Part shown: positions 53,234 through 62,997 of the stretch, piece by piece | Numbering within the stretch: position 1 is the stretch's first letter | Layout: every line of letters begins with the position of its first letter | Source of the DNA: SABI01 sp028532915 | GTDB taxonomy: Bacteria; Spirochaetota; Spirochaetia; Sphaerochaetales; Sphaerochaetaceae | Length of the DNA stretch: 64,000 bases | Reading direction: 5' to 3' | Assembly: GCA_963677225.1 (NCBI GenBank) | Contig: OY781923.1 | Span: 744,001-808,000, forward strand | Position numbers and translations under genes: made by a program | Notes under the pieces: model-generated | Database searches by the model: none | Told to the model about the DNA's origin: nothing | The model's input: the letters and a program-made list of their open reading frames with translations, nothing else

Positions 53234-53997
53234 AGCCTCCTTTCTGCGTTTCTTAGTAGTGTTGCCAGAATGAGTCCTACCAACCCGATGGCAATCATCC
53301 CTATGACGTTATTCTCGATCCTTCCTGTCTGCATTCCTGCAATGATGAGCCAGCCTGCTCCCTCTCTGGCGGTAATCATCTCTGCAGCAAGAACTGCCAT
53401 CCAGCTTGTGGATAAAGAAGTCTGCAGGCCTGTGAAGATGTAGGGAATAGAGGAAGGAAGAACGATCTTGCGGAAGATCTGATTCTCCTTTGCTCCAAGG
53501 ACCTTCGCAACTCCCACAAGTTCGGTATCAACATGTTGAGCGCCGTCCATGGTGTTCATCACCATCTGGGAAAACCCTCCCATGAAGATGATGAAATGGA
53601 TCGTAGGTTCCCCTATCCCTATCCAGAGGATTGCAAGAGGGATCCATGCAATACCCGGAATAGGTCTGATGATGCAGAAGATGGGATAGATGATCGCATG
53701 GGCAAGTTTCGAATACCCCATCAGCAATCCGATGATTATCCCTGTTATTGATGAAAGTGTGTATCCAATGAGTACCCGCCGCAAACTGATCGAGATGTGC
53801 CCCAAAAGGGTATGCCTTCCGATCGGTTCAACGAAAGCCTGAAGAAAAGCCGCCAGAGAAACTTTGGGAGTGGGGAAGATCTTGCCGAAATTGGTAAAAA
53901 CACACGCGGCCTGCCAGACCAGTAAAAATACCAGAAAGCCGAGAATCCCGTACATCCACGTCTCTCTCATGTCTTTAGTGAATGTCTTGTTGATCAT
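53206..53997 (-). CDS. NitT/TauT-type ABC permease 1
   Basis: 263 residues with six predicted helices and the SsuC/TauC coupling loop AKVLGAKENQIFRKIVLPSSIP (EAA-type loop). It overlaps permease 2 by four bases. Similar in length but clearly different in sequence from permease 2, as in a heterodimeric channel. Confidence 0.88.
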   Translation of the reverse strand: MINKTFTKDMRETWMYGILGFLVFLLVWQAACVFTNFGKIFPTPKVSLAAFLQAFVEPIGRHTLLGHISISLRRVLIGYTLSSITGIIIGLLMGYSKLAHAIIYPIFCIIRPIPGIAWIPLAILWIGIGEPTIHFIIFMGGFSQMVMNTMDGAQHVDTELVGVAKVLGAKENQIFRKIVLPSSIPYIFTGLQTSLSTSWMAVLAAEMITAREGAGWLIIAGMQTGRIENNVIGMIAIGLVGLILATLLRNAERRLCRWTVRSR

Positions 53998-54770
53998 GAG
54001 CGTCTTCCTCCCTTCACTAATTTCCGTTCAAGAAAACTCAGTCCTTCCATCATTGCAGCCCCGAATACACCGATGACCAGAACTCCGACGAAAACCACAT
54101 CGATTCTTCCTACAAGCCTTGCAGTCTGGATCATGTACCCGAGACCTTTCGTCGATGCGATGAGTTCGGCGGCTACCAGTGATACCCATGATCCGTTGAG
54201 AGCAACCCGTGCTCCAGTAAAGATCATCGGTCCGGCGGAAGGAATGGCGATGGTGAACAGTACCTGCCTGTTCGATGCCCCGAAGGTCTGAGATACCCAT
54301 TTGTGTACTTCTCTCGTTTGTTTGATTCCGCTGTACGAGTTTATGACAGCCGGAATGAACGAAGCGATGAAAATAACCGATACTTTGGACATGATTCCTA
54401 TTCCGAAGAAGGTGATCATGATCGGTACCCAGCCAACCGGCGGGATCGGTTTTATCAGATCGAATAGAGGACTGAAGAACTTGTCAAATTTCTTGAACCA
54501 GGCCATGCTGATTCCTAACGGTACACCGATGACAATACCGAAGAAGAATCCGATGAGCGCTTCTTTCAGGCTTGTCCAGATATGAATGGGAAGGGTGTTC
54601 CCGTCAGGGTTCTTGTTGCCGAGTTTATAAATGAATGTCTCGAAGAGTTTGCTGGGGGCAGGCAGCTTCTTCGCCGAGATAATTCCCGATTTCGATACCA
54701 GGTCCCACAGAAGTATGAACGATATCAGCGAGACGATGGAGATGATGATGTATTTCGTTTTTTCTTTCAC
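53994..54770 (-). CDS. NitT/TauT-type ABC permease 2
   Basis: 258 residues with six helices and the loop SQTFGASNRQVLFTIAIPSAGP. It is separated from the upstream binding-protein gene by a 93-base gap with a long stem-loop, which would lower its expression relative to the binding protein. Confidence 0.88.
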   Translation of the reverse strand: MKEKTKYIIISIVSLISFILLWDLVSKSGIISAKKLPAPSKLFETFIYKLGNKNPDGNTLPIHIWTSLKEALIGFFFGIVIGVPLGISMAWFKKFDKFFSPLFDLIKPIPPVGWVPIMITFFGIGIMSKVSVIFIASFIPAVINSYSGIKQTREVHKWVSQTFGASNRQVLFTIAIPSAGPMIFTGARVALNGSWVSLVAAELIASTKGLGYMIQTARLVGRIDVVFVGVLVIGVFGAAMMEGLSFLERKLVKGGRRS

Positions 54771-54790
54771 GATCGATATCCTATGATATC

Positions 54791-54835
54791 AATGGCAGCT
54801 AAAAGAGTATGTGATAAGCCCGTCTAGCTGCCATT
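54791..54835 (-). other. Intercistronic stem-loop after the binding-protein gene
   Basis: AATGGCAGCTA pairs perfectly with TAGCTGCCATT around a 23-base loop. There is no T-run, so it is more likely an mRNA-stabilising or processing element than a strong terminator. Confidence 0.6.
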
Positions 54836-54863
54836 GTCAGTTTATGTTGTGAGAATCGATAGA

Positions 54864-55907
54864 TTACTTGTCTGCAAGGACCTCTTTCCACAAGTTGTCC
54901 ACGACATTACCTTTGAACATCTCTGCCTGCTCGGGTTCGATATTACCGATATAGGCATAGAAATCTGCGATAGCGGCTTCAGGTGCACCGTAGTCCATAC
55001 TCTTCTGAACTTCCGGAGTGATAAGGATTCTGAGTTCAGCTTCCTGCCTGCATGCATCAAGGTCGCCTTCACGTCCGTTTTCTTCGTACCATTTGACGAG
55101 CATTCTGGCCTTGAGGTCATGATCTGCCTCAAGTTCCTCAGCTGCACGGTAGACAAGCTTCATATATTTCTGAATGGCTTCTGTTTTATTATTGTATGCA
55201 TCATCAGAGACGATGAGGTCTCCGGTCGACATAACGAAGTCAGAAAGGGTAGCGATGGGCACCCACCCGTAGGTATCACCGACAGTCAGTGACCACGGTG
55301 TCGGGAATGCTGCAATATCGCCTTCACCGGTTGCGAATACCTGTTCACCTGTCTGGTAGTCCATCGGGACTTTGCTGACATCATCGACACCTACGCCGAT
55401 TCTCTCAAGGTATTCGATCACCAGCTGATGCAAAGATGTGCCGGGTGCGAATATGATCGTTTTGCCTGTGACAGTCTCCGGGCTGCCGTAGACTTCAGGA
55501 TAGGTCGGGTTGAAACCTTTGGCCTTGAGAATCTCACTGTCTTTTCGTACGAACAGAGTATCACCCCGGGTCTCCTCGTAGTTACCGACTATCTTTGCAT
55601 CGTTGTTGATAACACCGAATACGTAGGCCGCTCCCTGGAAACCGATGTCCCACAGTCCTGCTGCAAGAGCTTCGTTAGCTGTTGAACCGTTCGAATAGAC
55701 CTGCATATCGATGTCGAGGCCTTCCTCCTCGGCCCATCCCTGGTCTCTGATGTACATGGCGACTACTCCGTTGAAATACGGCTGCACCATGACTCCCAGT
55801 TCGGTCATGTCGGCTCCTGTTGCTGATTCACTGCTCTCTTTTCCGCCTTGTGCGAAGAGAGGGAATACCAGTGCAAGTACCATTAATACCACGACTAATT
55901 TTTTCAT
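54864..55907 (-). CDS. ABC importer binding protein, SsuA/NMT1 type
   Basis: 347 residues with a signal peptide ending PLFAQGGKESS (lipoprotein-like but lacking a lipobox cysteine, so probably cleaved or spirochaete-type). The mature part has the periplasmic binding type II fold of the SsuA/TauA/THI5 group (YIRDQGWAEEEGLDIDMQVY; GLWDIGFQGAAYVFG). AGGAGG lies seven bases before the ATG. It heads the operon: binding protein, two permeases, two ATPases, sulfatase. The ligand may be a sulfonate or sulfate ester; nitrate or a thiamine precursor are alternatives. Confidence 0.85.
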   Translation of the reverse strand: MKKLVVVLMVLALVFPLFAQGGKESSESATGADMTELGVMVQPYFNGVVAMYIRDQGWAEEEGLDIDMQVYSNGSTANEALAAGLWDIGFQGAAYVFGVINNDAKIVGNYEETRGDTLFVRKDSEILKAKGFNPTYPEVYGSPETVTGKTIIFAPGTSLHQLVIEYLERIGVGVDDVSKVPMDYQTGEQVFATGEGDIAAFPTPWSLTVGDTYGWVPIATLSDFVMSTGDLIVSDDAYNNKTEAIQKYMKLVYRAAEELEADHDLKARMLVKWYEENGREGDLDACRQEAELRILITPEVQKSMDYGAPEAAIADFYAYIGNIEPEQAEMFKGNVVDNLWKEVLADK

Positions 55908-56123
55908 AGTATCCTCCTGTGTTTTGTTTTGTGACTTCAGAATATGACAGGTTTTCAGGTGCCGATATGGAAAAAGAAGACATTTTTTTTCCGTTTTCAG
56001 TTTCTCTCCTGATGTGATGAGACGTTCCCGTTTGTATTTTTTCGGTATAATACTATCATTTTTTCGTGAGTGTCTGTATCACATTTTACATGGTAAAATA
56101 GTTATAAGGAAAAAAAGTCGGGT

Positions 56124-57881
56124 ATGCTCCAAAAAATAAGAAAACTGAAGCTTCATACGATTATCTCTTTATTCATCATAATCATAATTGGATTTATCAT
56201 TGCAGTTTTGGGTATGCTTTCTTTATCATTGTTCAAGAACGAAACGCTTGAGAGTTTCGCTGACAGCAGGCAGGATACTCTTCTGCAGATCAGTGAGGAT
56301 GTTACCGAATACTGTGAAAAGATAGAACTTTTGTCCGATTCGTATGCGGATATTAAGTTTATCCAGCAGCAGGCTTTGCTTTCTCCGGATGATATTGACC
56401 TTGATGCGTTTAAAACGAAAATCGATGGGATCAAAGAACAGATGGATGCTTCGTTTTTCTTCCCCGAGATAGAGTATGAATTACAGGTCATCTGCGATAA
56501 CGGCCTGTATTACTCTTCAGTTGAGGACCATAACGCTACTTTGCTTGAACTACCCGGAACACTCTGGTTCTATCGGGCAGAAAAAGAGAATGCAGATTCA
56601 ATATGGCAGTCCAATATATCTTTCAAGAATGAAGAGGGTAAAACCGATGTCATTTCTCTGGTCAGATTTCTTAAAGACGAGAAAGGGAAGAATCATGCGG
56701 CGATTCTTATAAATCTTGACGAGAGGCAGTTGTACCGCATCTATGCCAGGATCATAGGGTTCCAGAGCACAATATATCTTGTGGATACAAATGGACAGAT
56801 CGCTTCTCACCCGACCTTATCGATGGTCGGACGTTTTTTCTATGACATGAACATCTTCAATGCGTTCTTTGAGGATTCCGACTGGGCTCAGATCGTCAAA
56901 TCGGAGAAGGAATACCTTTTTTCAAAGTACGATTCACCAGATAATCCCTGGATTGTTGTTGAAGAGATACCGATGTCGGTCATCACAGATCCTCTCGAAC
57001 AGGTAACCAGGACGATCAATATCCTCACTGTGATCCTGCTTCTGTTTTCTGTCATAGTCGCAGTGTTCTTTTCCCAGAAAGTCTCTGCTCCTTTCGAACG
57101 GCTTTCTGATTCGATGGATATCGCTGGAAAGGGGGATCTGTCAGTCACTTTCCCGGATTCTGTCTGCTCTGAATCTTCGAAGATGGCCAAAAGCAGTCAG
57201 AAGTTCGTTTCAAGAATCAAATCGCTCATCGATGAATTGAAACTAAGAGAGATGGAAAAACGAAAAAGTGAGCTTGAGTTTCTACAGATGCAGATTAATC
57301 CCCATTTCATGTATAACACTCTTTTTACGATCAGATGTATGGTGGAGATGGGTCTGCAGCAGGATGCGAGTGAGATGCTCGAACGTTTCTCCAATATGCT
57401 CAGCAAAGTTCTGAGGATCGACTCCCCAATGCTCTCCATCCTTGATAACATCGATTACCTCGAAGATTATTGTTCCATAATGAAGCATCGTTTCGGGGAA
57501 CTGTCGTTCTTCTACGAGATAGAAGAAGGTCTTGAGAGAACCAAGATGCTGAAATTTATCCTTCAACCTCTGGTGGAAAATAGTATTCATCACGGGTTCC
57601 CGGACGGAATAACGTCGGAATCATCGATCAGAATTACTGTCAGCCGGTTTGCAGATGAATTCATAGAGATTCATGTCATTGATAACGGTTGCGGTATGGA
57701 CGAAGAGACAGTGAAGAACGCTCTGGATGAACATCACCTGAAAAGCGGTACTCATATCGGACTGGTGAATGTAAAGATGAAACTGAGACTGTATTACAGT
57801 AAAAAGGCCATATTTTCGATCGATACCGGGATAAATAAAGGAACAGATATTAGAATTATCATTCCGAAGGTGGAAAGTTGA
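56124..57881 (+). CDS. YesM-type sensor histidine kinase
   Basis: 585 residues: first helix (about 17-38), extracytoplasmic Cache-like sensor (about 40-285), second helix (about 293-313), HAMP (about 318-370), His_kinase domain with the phospho-histidine in QINPHFMYNTL, and an ATPase domain (QPLVENSIHHGF; IDNGCGMD). It lies opposite the binding-protein gene with about 215 bases between, and next to its response regulator. Kinases of this type usually control neighbouring uptake operons in response to an external ligand. Confidence 0.92.
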   Translation: MLQKIRKLKLHTIISLFIIIIIGFIIAVLGMLSLSLFKNETLESFADSRQDTLLQISEDVTEYCEKIELLSDSYADIKFIQQQALLSPDDIDLDAFKTKIDGIKEQMDASFFFPEIEYELQVICDNGLYYSSVEDHNATLLELPGTLWFYRAEKENADSIWQSNISFKNEEGKTDVISLVRFLKDEKGKNHAAILINLDERQLYRIYARIIGFQSTIYLVDTNGQIASHPTLSMVGRFFYDMNIFNAFFEDSDWAQIVKSEKEYLFSKYDSPDNPWIVVEEIPMSVITDPLEQVTRTINILTVILLLFSVIVAVFFSQKVSAPFERLSDSMDIAGKGDLSVTFPDSVCSESSKMAKSSQKFVSRIKSLIDELKLREMEKRKSELEFLQMQINPHFMYNTLFTIRCMVEMGLQQDASEMLERFSNMLSKVLRIDSPMLSILDNIDYLEDYCSIMKHRFGELSFFYEIEEGLERTKMLKFILQPLVENSIHHGFPDGITSESSIRITVSRFADEFIEIHVIDNGCGMDEETVKNALDEHHLKSGTHIGLVNVKMKLRLYYSKKAIFSIDTGINKGTDIRIIIPKVES

Positions 57882-57882
57882 T

Positions 57883-59361
57883 ATGAGAATACTGATAGTC
57901 GATGATGAGATAATGATCAGTCAGTGGCTTGAATTCACAATCGCTTCTCTTGCTGATGACAAGGTGTTCATCGATAGCGCATCCAATGGTGAAGAAGCTT
58001 TAGTTCTGATAAAAGATCATGATTACGATCTTATTTTCGTGGATGTCATGATGCCGAAACTCAATGGTATAGGTCTTCTCCGGGAACTGAATCTTCTAGG
58101 CTGTGAAGCAATGCTGATCGTATTGAGCAGCCATGATGAGTTTAAATTCGCCAAGGAGGCAATTAAGTATCATGTGCATGAGTATGTTCTGAAAAACGAA
58201 TGTTCAAAGGAAAAAATTTCTGAGATTCTGACCGAGTGCAGGCAGCGGTTGCTCCAAAGAAGATCGGATAATGAATTATCAGAGGAACAGATGAGAAGAA
58301 TCATCTCTGATAATATTTCCTCCCAGATAAGAGATTGTATAGCTGCCATTTATCCAGAGATACAGGAAGGTCGGTATTCTGTCATGGTTATCTCCGATCA
58401 GATCCAGGATTTTCCGAAGGTTCTCACTGTTCGTGGAGTGAACTGCAACGTTGTTCAGCGGATCGGAAGGCTTGAGAACTGCTCATGGTACATTGTCTCA
58501 ATGTTCGTTGATGTGGAAACAGTCTCCTACAATCAGGCCCGCCAGAAGTATGCCGAATTTCTATCGGACGAATTGAAAACACAGGTGGTGCTTAGCAAGT
58601 TCTGTGACCGCCCTTCGGATGTGATTTCTGGATGTCGATCCGCCTGGATAGGGTATCAGAATCTGTTTTATGAGAAGGTCAGATATCATGTCGGTCCGGT
58701 AAGATACCAAAATTTTGATTCAGAGGCGGTAGATAGTCTATGTGATCAGACTCTGGCTGAGATCCGGCTCTATAAAGATGATACAATTGTGCAGAGTATC
58801 AGAAAGCTCAATACCTATTTCAGAGAATATAGGCCGACTGATACCGACGCTGTCAAGAGCATCTATCTTGCGATTCTGAGCACTTTCGTTATTTACAACA
58901 ACAAGAAGTCCCGCAATGTTACCGGAAAACTGGAATCCATCCGGACTTCTATCTCGGAATTTTCTCAATTTGACAGTCTGGCGAAATGGGCACTTGCGAT
59001 AATTGAGAACAATGCTGATCTTGTTAGTCGAAGTAGATTTTCTCCTTCGGTCGAGAGTGCTCTCGATTATATCGAGGAACATTATCAGAGCATAAACAGC
59101 GTCAATGAGATCGCAGATCATGTAAATCTGAGTCCCGATTATTTTTCCAGATATTTTAAGAAGGAAGTCGGAGTTACATTGAACACCTATCTTATCAACT
59201 ACCGCCTCGACAAAGCCTCGATCATCTTGTTGTCGAGTAACCTTTCAGTTCAGGAAGTAGCGAAGAAAGTCGGAATAGATAACGGAAGTTATTTTTCCAA
59301 GTGTTTTAAAAAAAAGTTTCATACACAACCTATACAGTTCAGAATCCAGACAAAAAATTAG
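57883..59361 (+). CDS. YesN-type response regulator with AraC DNA-binding domain
   Basis: 492 residues. The receiver domain (1-120) has the acidic pair VDDE, the phospho-Asp in LIFVDVMMP, and a Lys in YVLKNEC. A long middle region is followed by two helix-turn-helix units of an AraC domain at the C-terminus (about 390-490, INEIADHVNLSPDYFSRYF-like). Start one base after the kinase stop. It most likely controls the sulfonate-type ABC operon at 50.2-55.9 kb. Confidence 0.92.
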   Translation: MRILIVDDEIMISQWLEFTIASLADDKVFIDSASNGEEALVLIKDHDYDLIFVDVMMPKLNGIGLLRELNLLGCEAMLIVLSSHDEFKFAKEAIKYHVHEYVLKNECSKEKISEILTECRQRLLQRRSDNELSEEQMRRIISDNISSQIRDCIAAIYPEIQEGRYSVMVISDQIQDFPKVLTVRGVNCNVVQRIGRLENCSWYIVSMFVDVETVSYNQARQKYAEFLSDELKTQVVLSKFCDRPSDVISGCRSAWIGYQNLFYEKVRYHVGPVRYQNFDSEAVDSLCDQTLAEIRLYKDDTIVQSIRKLNTYFREYRPTDTDAVKSIYLAILSTFVIYNNKKSRNVTGKLESIRTSISEFSQFDSLAKWALAIIENNADLVSRSRFSPSVESALDYIEEHYQSINSVNEIADHVNLSPDYFSRYFKKEVGVTLNTYLINYRLDKASIILLSSNLSVQEVAKKVGIDNGSYFSKCFKKKFHTQPIQFRIQTKN

Positions 59362-59526
59362 AGCATGACTATCCGGGAAAGTATCTGCCCGAAATTGTTA
59401 TCCGGGGATCATCTGATCTGCCTCTGCTGATCTGATACCGAAATTCTTAGCTATACAGATTTGATAATACTGGTTTGTCGGCGATTTCTCATGTATATTT
59501 TTTTTAAAAGAGAGATCGGGGAATAT

Positions 59527-60573
59527 ATGAAAAATATGTATGAAGCTATGCAGTCTATCCTTGACAGGACTGTAGACAACAAAAAAGTGTTCGGGGCTTC
59601 CTTTGCACTAAGAAAAGGGGATTTCAGATGGTCGGGAGTTTCCGGAAATATGAAAGAGTCCAGGCCGTTTTTCATTGCGAGTACGACAAAACTTTTCACA
59701 ACGGCTCTTATCCTTCAGCTGAGGTCGCAACTGAAGCTGTCCTTTGATGATCCGCTTGATAGATTTCTTGACGGGAACATTCTTGATGCTCTGCACATAT
59801 ATAAAGGGAATGATTATTCGAAACAGCTTACCGTAGGACATCTGCTGGCACATACTTCGGGACTTCCTGATTATTTTCTTGGAAAAGGGAAGGACGGAGA
59901 GAGTCTCGAAAAGAGATTGTTTGCGGGTAGAGATCTCTCTTTTTCGTTTGAAGATATTCTCGAAAGAACAAAGATGATGGACGCCCTGTTTGTTCCGGGA
60001 ACGAAAGGGAAAGCCCATTATTCCGATACGAATTTCCATCTTCTTGCAAAGATCATCGAGAACATCACAGGAAGGTCCTTTTTTGAAAACTGCGACAGCC
60101 GGATCATCAGGCCGTCAGGCCTGACTGACACTTATCTCTATGAGGATATAACGGACGATAGGCCGATGCAGCTCTATTATAAAGATGGAGTACTGAATAT
60201 CCCAAAAGCGATGGCCTCGTTCAAAGCAGACGGAGGAATGGTATCGACTTCGCTAGATCTGATACGCTTTTGTGAACAATTTTTTACCGGGAAACTGTTT
60301 CCTTATGACTATATCGGAGAACTTCAGAGGTGGAACAGAATCTTCTATCCATTCAGTTCGGGGATAGGAATCCAGCTTTTTTCTCTTCCACGGATTCTGG
60401 ACCCGACAAAAACTATACCCGATTTCATCGGTCATTCAGGACTGAGCGGGGCTCTTGCCTTCTACTGTCCCCGTGAGGATCTCTATATCGCAGGGACTGT
60501 CAATCAGATGGCTCACCCAGACATCTCCATCAGAACGATGATAAAACTGTCCCGAATCGTATTAAAGGATTGA
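59527..60573 (+). CDS. Serine hydrolase of the beta-lactamase/DD-peptidase family
   Basis: 348 residues with the three class C-like motifs: STTK (SxxK nucleophile), YSDTN (YxN) and HSGLSG in place of KTG. There is no signal peptide in the chosen frame, so cytoplasmic; activity could be esterase-like rather than beta-lactamase. Start at ATG 59527 after GGGGA; the frame is open to 59461. It has no close functional neighbour. Confidence 0.82.
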   Translation: MKNMYEAMQSILDRTVDNKKVFGASFALRKGDFRWSGVSGNMKESRPFFIASTTKLFTTALILQLRSQLKLSFDDPLDRFLDGNILDALHIYKGNDYSKQLTVGHLLAHTSGLPDYFLGKGKDGESLEKRLFAGRDLSFSFEDILERTKMMDALFVPGTKGKAHYSDTNFHLLAKIIENITGRSFFENCDSRIIRPSGLTDTYLYEDITDDRPMQLYYKDGVLNIPKAMASFKADGGMVSTSLDLIRFCEQFFTGKLFPYDYIGELQRWNRIFYPFSSGIGIQLFSLPRILDPTKTIPDFIGHSGLSGALAFYCPREDLYIAGTVNQMAHPDISIRTMIKLSRIVLKD

Positions 60574-60795
60574 ATTTTAAAAACGATGTTTCTGGTCTTT
60601 TGAAGCATGGGCATGGACAGAAGACGTGGTCCAGAGTTCTATTGCTGATTGATGATTTCAAAATACAGATGGTAAAAGTACCACCGTGTTTCTCAACATG
60701 GTCCATGAAGAGGGACTTAACATCCCCTCTTATTCTTTATGTTGACACAAATGGGTATAATTGTCAAAAATAGAAGAAAAGACAGGAGACCCTGT

Positions 60796-61344
60796 ATGAG
60801 AGCACAAGAGGCACTTGATAGACTTAAAAACGGTCATACCCGATTTATCGAAAACAGTCGGGAGCATTCAAAAAGAACATCGACATATGCCGGCGGTCTG
60901 CATCGCCGGCAGGAGCCTTTCGCCGTCATCGTATCATGTTCAGATTCGAGAGTCTCTCCCGAATTGATCTTCGATGCGGGGTTCGGTGATCTGTTTACTA
61001 TCAGGACAGCGGGGAATATCATCAGTGATTATGATCTTGCGAGCATAGAATATGCGGTCCTGTTTCTTGATGTGCGCCTCATTCTGGTCGTCGGTCACTC
61101 TGATTGCGGCGCCGTCAGGGCCGCAGCGGAAGACACCCCCTGTGATTCAATGTATCTCACCGGGCTGAAAGATGCGATAACAGCTGTGATCGAAGTCGAT
61201 ATGAGCTTGGACGATATTGCACAAGCCCATATAGAGAAGGAAGCTTCATCTCTCACTGCAAGATCGAAGATCCTGTCACAGACAGGACAGTTGAGAATCG
61301 CCACCTGTTTCTACCGCCTTGATAATGGAAAGATCTGCTGGTAG
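60796..61344 (+). CDS. Beta-class carbonic anhydrase
   Basis: 182 residues with the zinc site CSDSRVSPE and GHSDCGAV, which is the Cys/His/Cys pattern with the Asp-Arg dyad in SDSR. It interconverts carbon dioxide and bicarbonate in the cytoplasm. AGGAG lies seven bases before the ATG at 60796; the frame is open to 60739. Shorter than many relatives but complete at the C-terminus (YRLDNGKICW). Confidence 0.93.
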   Translation: MRAQEALDRLKNGHTRFIENSREHSKRTSTYAGGLHRRQEPFAVIVSCSDSRVSPELIFDAGFGDLFTIRTAGNIISDYDLASIEYAVLFLDVRLILVVGHSDCGAVRAAAEDTPCDSMYLTGLKDAITAVIEVDMSLDDIAQAHIEKEASSLTARSKILSQTGQLRIATCFYRLDNGKICW

Positions 61345-61416
61345 AAACTGGACAGAATCACTCATTAGGTATAGTCTATTACCCTATAAGTACTTAATTA
61401 TCGAAGGCGGCATAGG

Positions 61417-62304
61417 GTGAGCATAGATTCGAGAGAATCCTTTTACAAAGATAAGATACGTCACATACGGGTGGCGAATACCGGCGGTCATCGTGCACCT
61501 CATAAACCACTCCTGATGCTCCTTGTTCTCGGTCAATACCTTAAAGGAAAGAGACTCATCCGCTTTGCCGATATCTGTGAACCTCTGACCCTCATGCTCC
61601 GTGAGTTCGGGCCTTACCGGAGGAACTATTACCCGAACTTTCCGTTCATAAAGCTGCACAACGACGGTCTGTGGAAAATCAGCGGAGATGTGGCTGTCGA
61701 TACACTTAACAGGGGTGGATACTCGAAGAATTTCCTCATAGACAATCATTTTACGGGTAGATTCGAGCCCGGGTTCGAACGGTATCTTCTTGAGGATCGA
61801 AATCATCTGCTCGATATTGCCAGGTTCATCCTTGAAACGAATTTTCCGGCGACGATCCATCAGGATATTCTGCAGATTGCTCAGATCGATCTTAACGATA
61901 CCGCCGAAAGAACGGTTGATTCGCGACAAAAAGGAAGAGACCCCCATTTTAGGGAGGATGTACTCATCGCCTACAATTATACATGCGCTGTCTGTGGTTT
62001 CGAACTGAGACTCGGACGTAATCCTGTAGGGCTGGAAGCCGCACATATCAGATGGCATTCGGCCGGGGGAGAGGATGCCATCAGCAACGGGATGGCTCTG
62101 TGTTCACTGCACCATAAATTGTTTGATCTCGGGGTGTTCACCCTGACCGATCAGTATGAGATAGCTTTATCAGATATGATAAACGGCAATGTCGGCATCA
62201 TCGAAAGGTTCAGATCTCACCAGATCACTCTTCCTTCCCGTGACTATCCGGCTATTGGAAATATCCGCTGGCACAGAAGGGAAGTGTTCAAGGGAAGTAT
62301 CTGA
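61417..62304 (+). CDS. HNH restriction endonuclease resembling phosphorothioated-DNA readers
   Basis: 295 residues. The N-terminal half (HKPLLMLLVLGQYLKGKRLIRF; FGPYRRNYYPNFPFIKLHNDGLW) matches the sulfur-binding domain of type IV enzymes that recognise phosphorothioated DNA. The C-terminal HNH nuclease has CAVCGFELRLGRNPVGLEAAHIRWHSAGG in parts, and LCSLHHKLFDLG. Start is the GTG at 61417. No dnd or ssp modification genes are visible in the window, as expected for a solitary type IV enzyme. Confidence 0.82.
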   Translation: MSIDSRESFYKDKIRHIRVANTGGHRAPHKPLLMLLVLGQYLKGKRLIRFADICEPLTLMLREFGPYRRNYYPNFPFIKLHNDGLWKISGDVAVDTLNRGGYSKNFLIDNHFTGRFEPGFERYLLEDRNHLLDIARFILETNFPATIHQDILQIAQIDLNDTAERTVDSRQKGRDPHFREDVLIAYNYTCAVCGFELRLGRNPVGLEAAHIRWHSAGGEDAISNGMALCSLHHKLFDLGVFTLTDQYEIALSDMINGNVGIIERFRSHQITLPSRDYPAIGNIRWHRREVFKGSI

Positions 62305-62310
62305 AAAAGG

Positions 62311-62997
62311 TTAGCCGATCTGTTCTTTTGCACTTTCTGCCCGGGCGTTCAGGGCTCTTTTCTCTCCGTTTTCCAGATGAGAGGTCAGCGTAGCCATGAG
62401 TTCTTCACAATTGCGTTCTTTGAGCTTTGAGAGGATCCCGATGTGTTCACTGATTACATCCCGGATAATCTGATCGTGAGTATTCTGACTGCTTCCCTCT
62501 GCAAAGTAGCGCAGGCGTTCGGACATATCGTGAACCTTTTTGATTGCATCGATCAGTAGATCGTTTTCCAGATGAATATAGAATAATTCATGGAGGAGTT
62601 TATCTGTTTCGGTATAAAGTTCATGGTCAAAAGGTTTGGACTGTAAGCTTTCTATCTTGTTTTCCAGGTTTTCAATTTCTTTATCGGTGATCCGTTCAAG
62701 ACTCATTCTGGCGGCAGCGGGTTCGAGTAAACGTCTCATTTCCCATATGTTTTCAATATCTTTATCGGTAAATCCTGTAATCTGCGCTCCCCGGTTCGGG
62801 ATAAGTGCAACAAGTCCGTCGGATTCAAGTCTTACCAAAGCTTCTCGTACCGGAGTCGCACTCACTCCGAATAATTCAGCAAGATGGTCAATCTGAATGA
62901 ATTGATGAGGCTCGTACTCATTCGCGACTATCTGCTCTTTCAAGCTGTTGTAGATTTGCTCTCTGATTGAGTGCGAGATATTGATTTTCTTTTTCAT
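62311..62997 (-). CDS. GntR-family regulator with FCD domain, second copy
   Basis: 228 residues: winged helix (about 8-80, with the usual ATPVREALVRLESDGLV) and FCD domain (about 90-220) with His residues in DKLLHELFY and SEHIGIL. It differs from the regulator at 28656 by having the normal recognition helix. It is divergent from the TctC-type gene across a 450-base AT-rich gap, so control of that transporter is likely. ATG 62997 follows AGGACGG; the frame is open to 63018. Confidence 0.88.
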   Translation of the reverse strand: MKKKINISHSIREQIYNSLKEQIVANEYEPHQFIQIDHLAELFGVSATPVREALVRLESDGLVALIPNRGAQITGFTDKDIENIWEMRRLLEPAAARMSLERITDKEIENLENKIESLQSKPFDHELYTETDKLLHELFYIHLENDLLIDAIKKVHDMSERLRYFAEGSSQNTHDQIIRDVISEHIGILSKLKERNCEELMATLTSHLENGEKRALNARAESAKEQIG

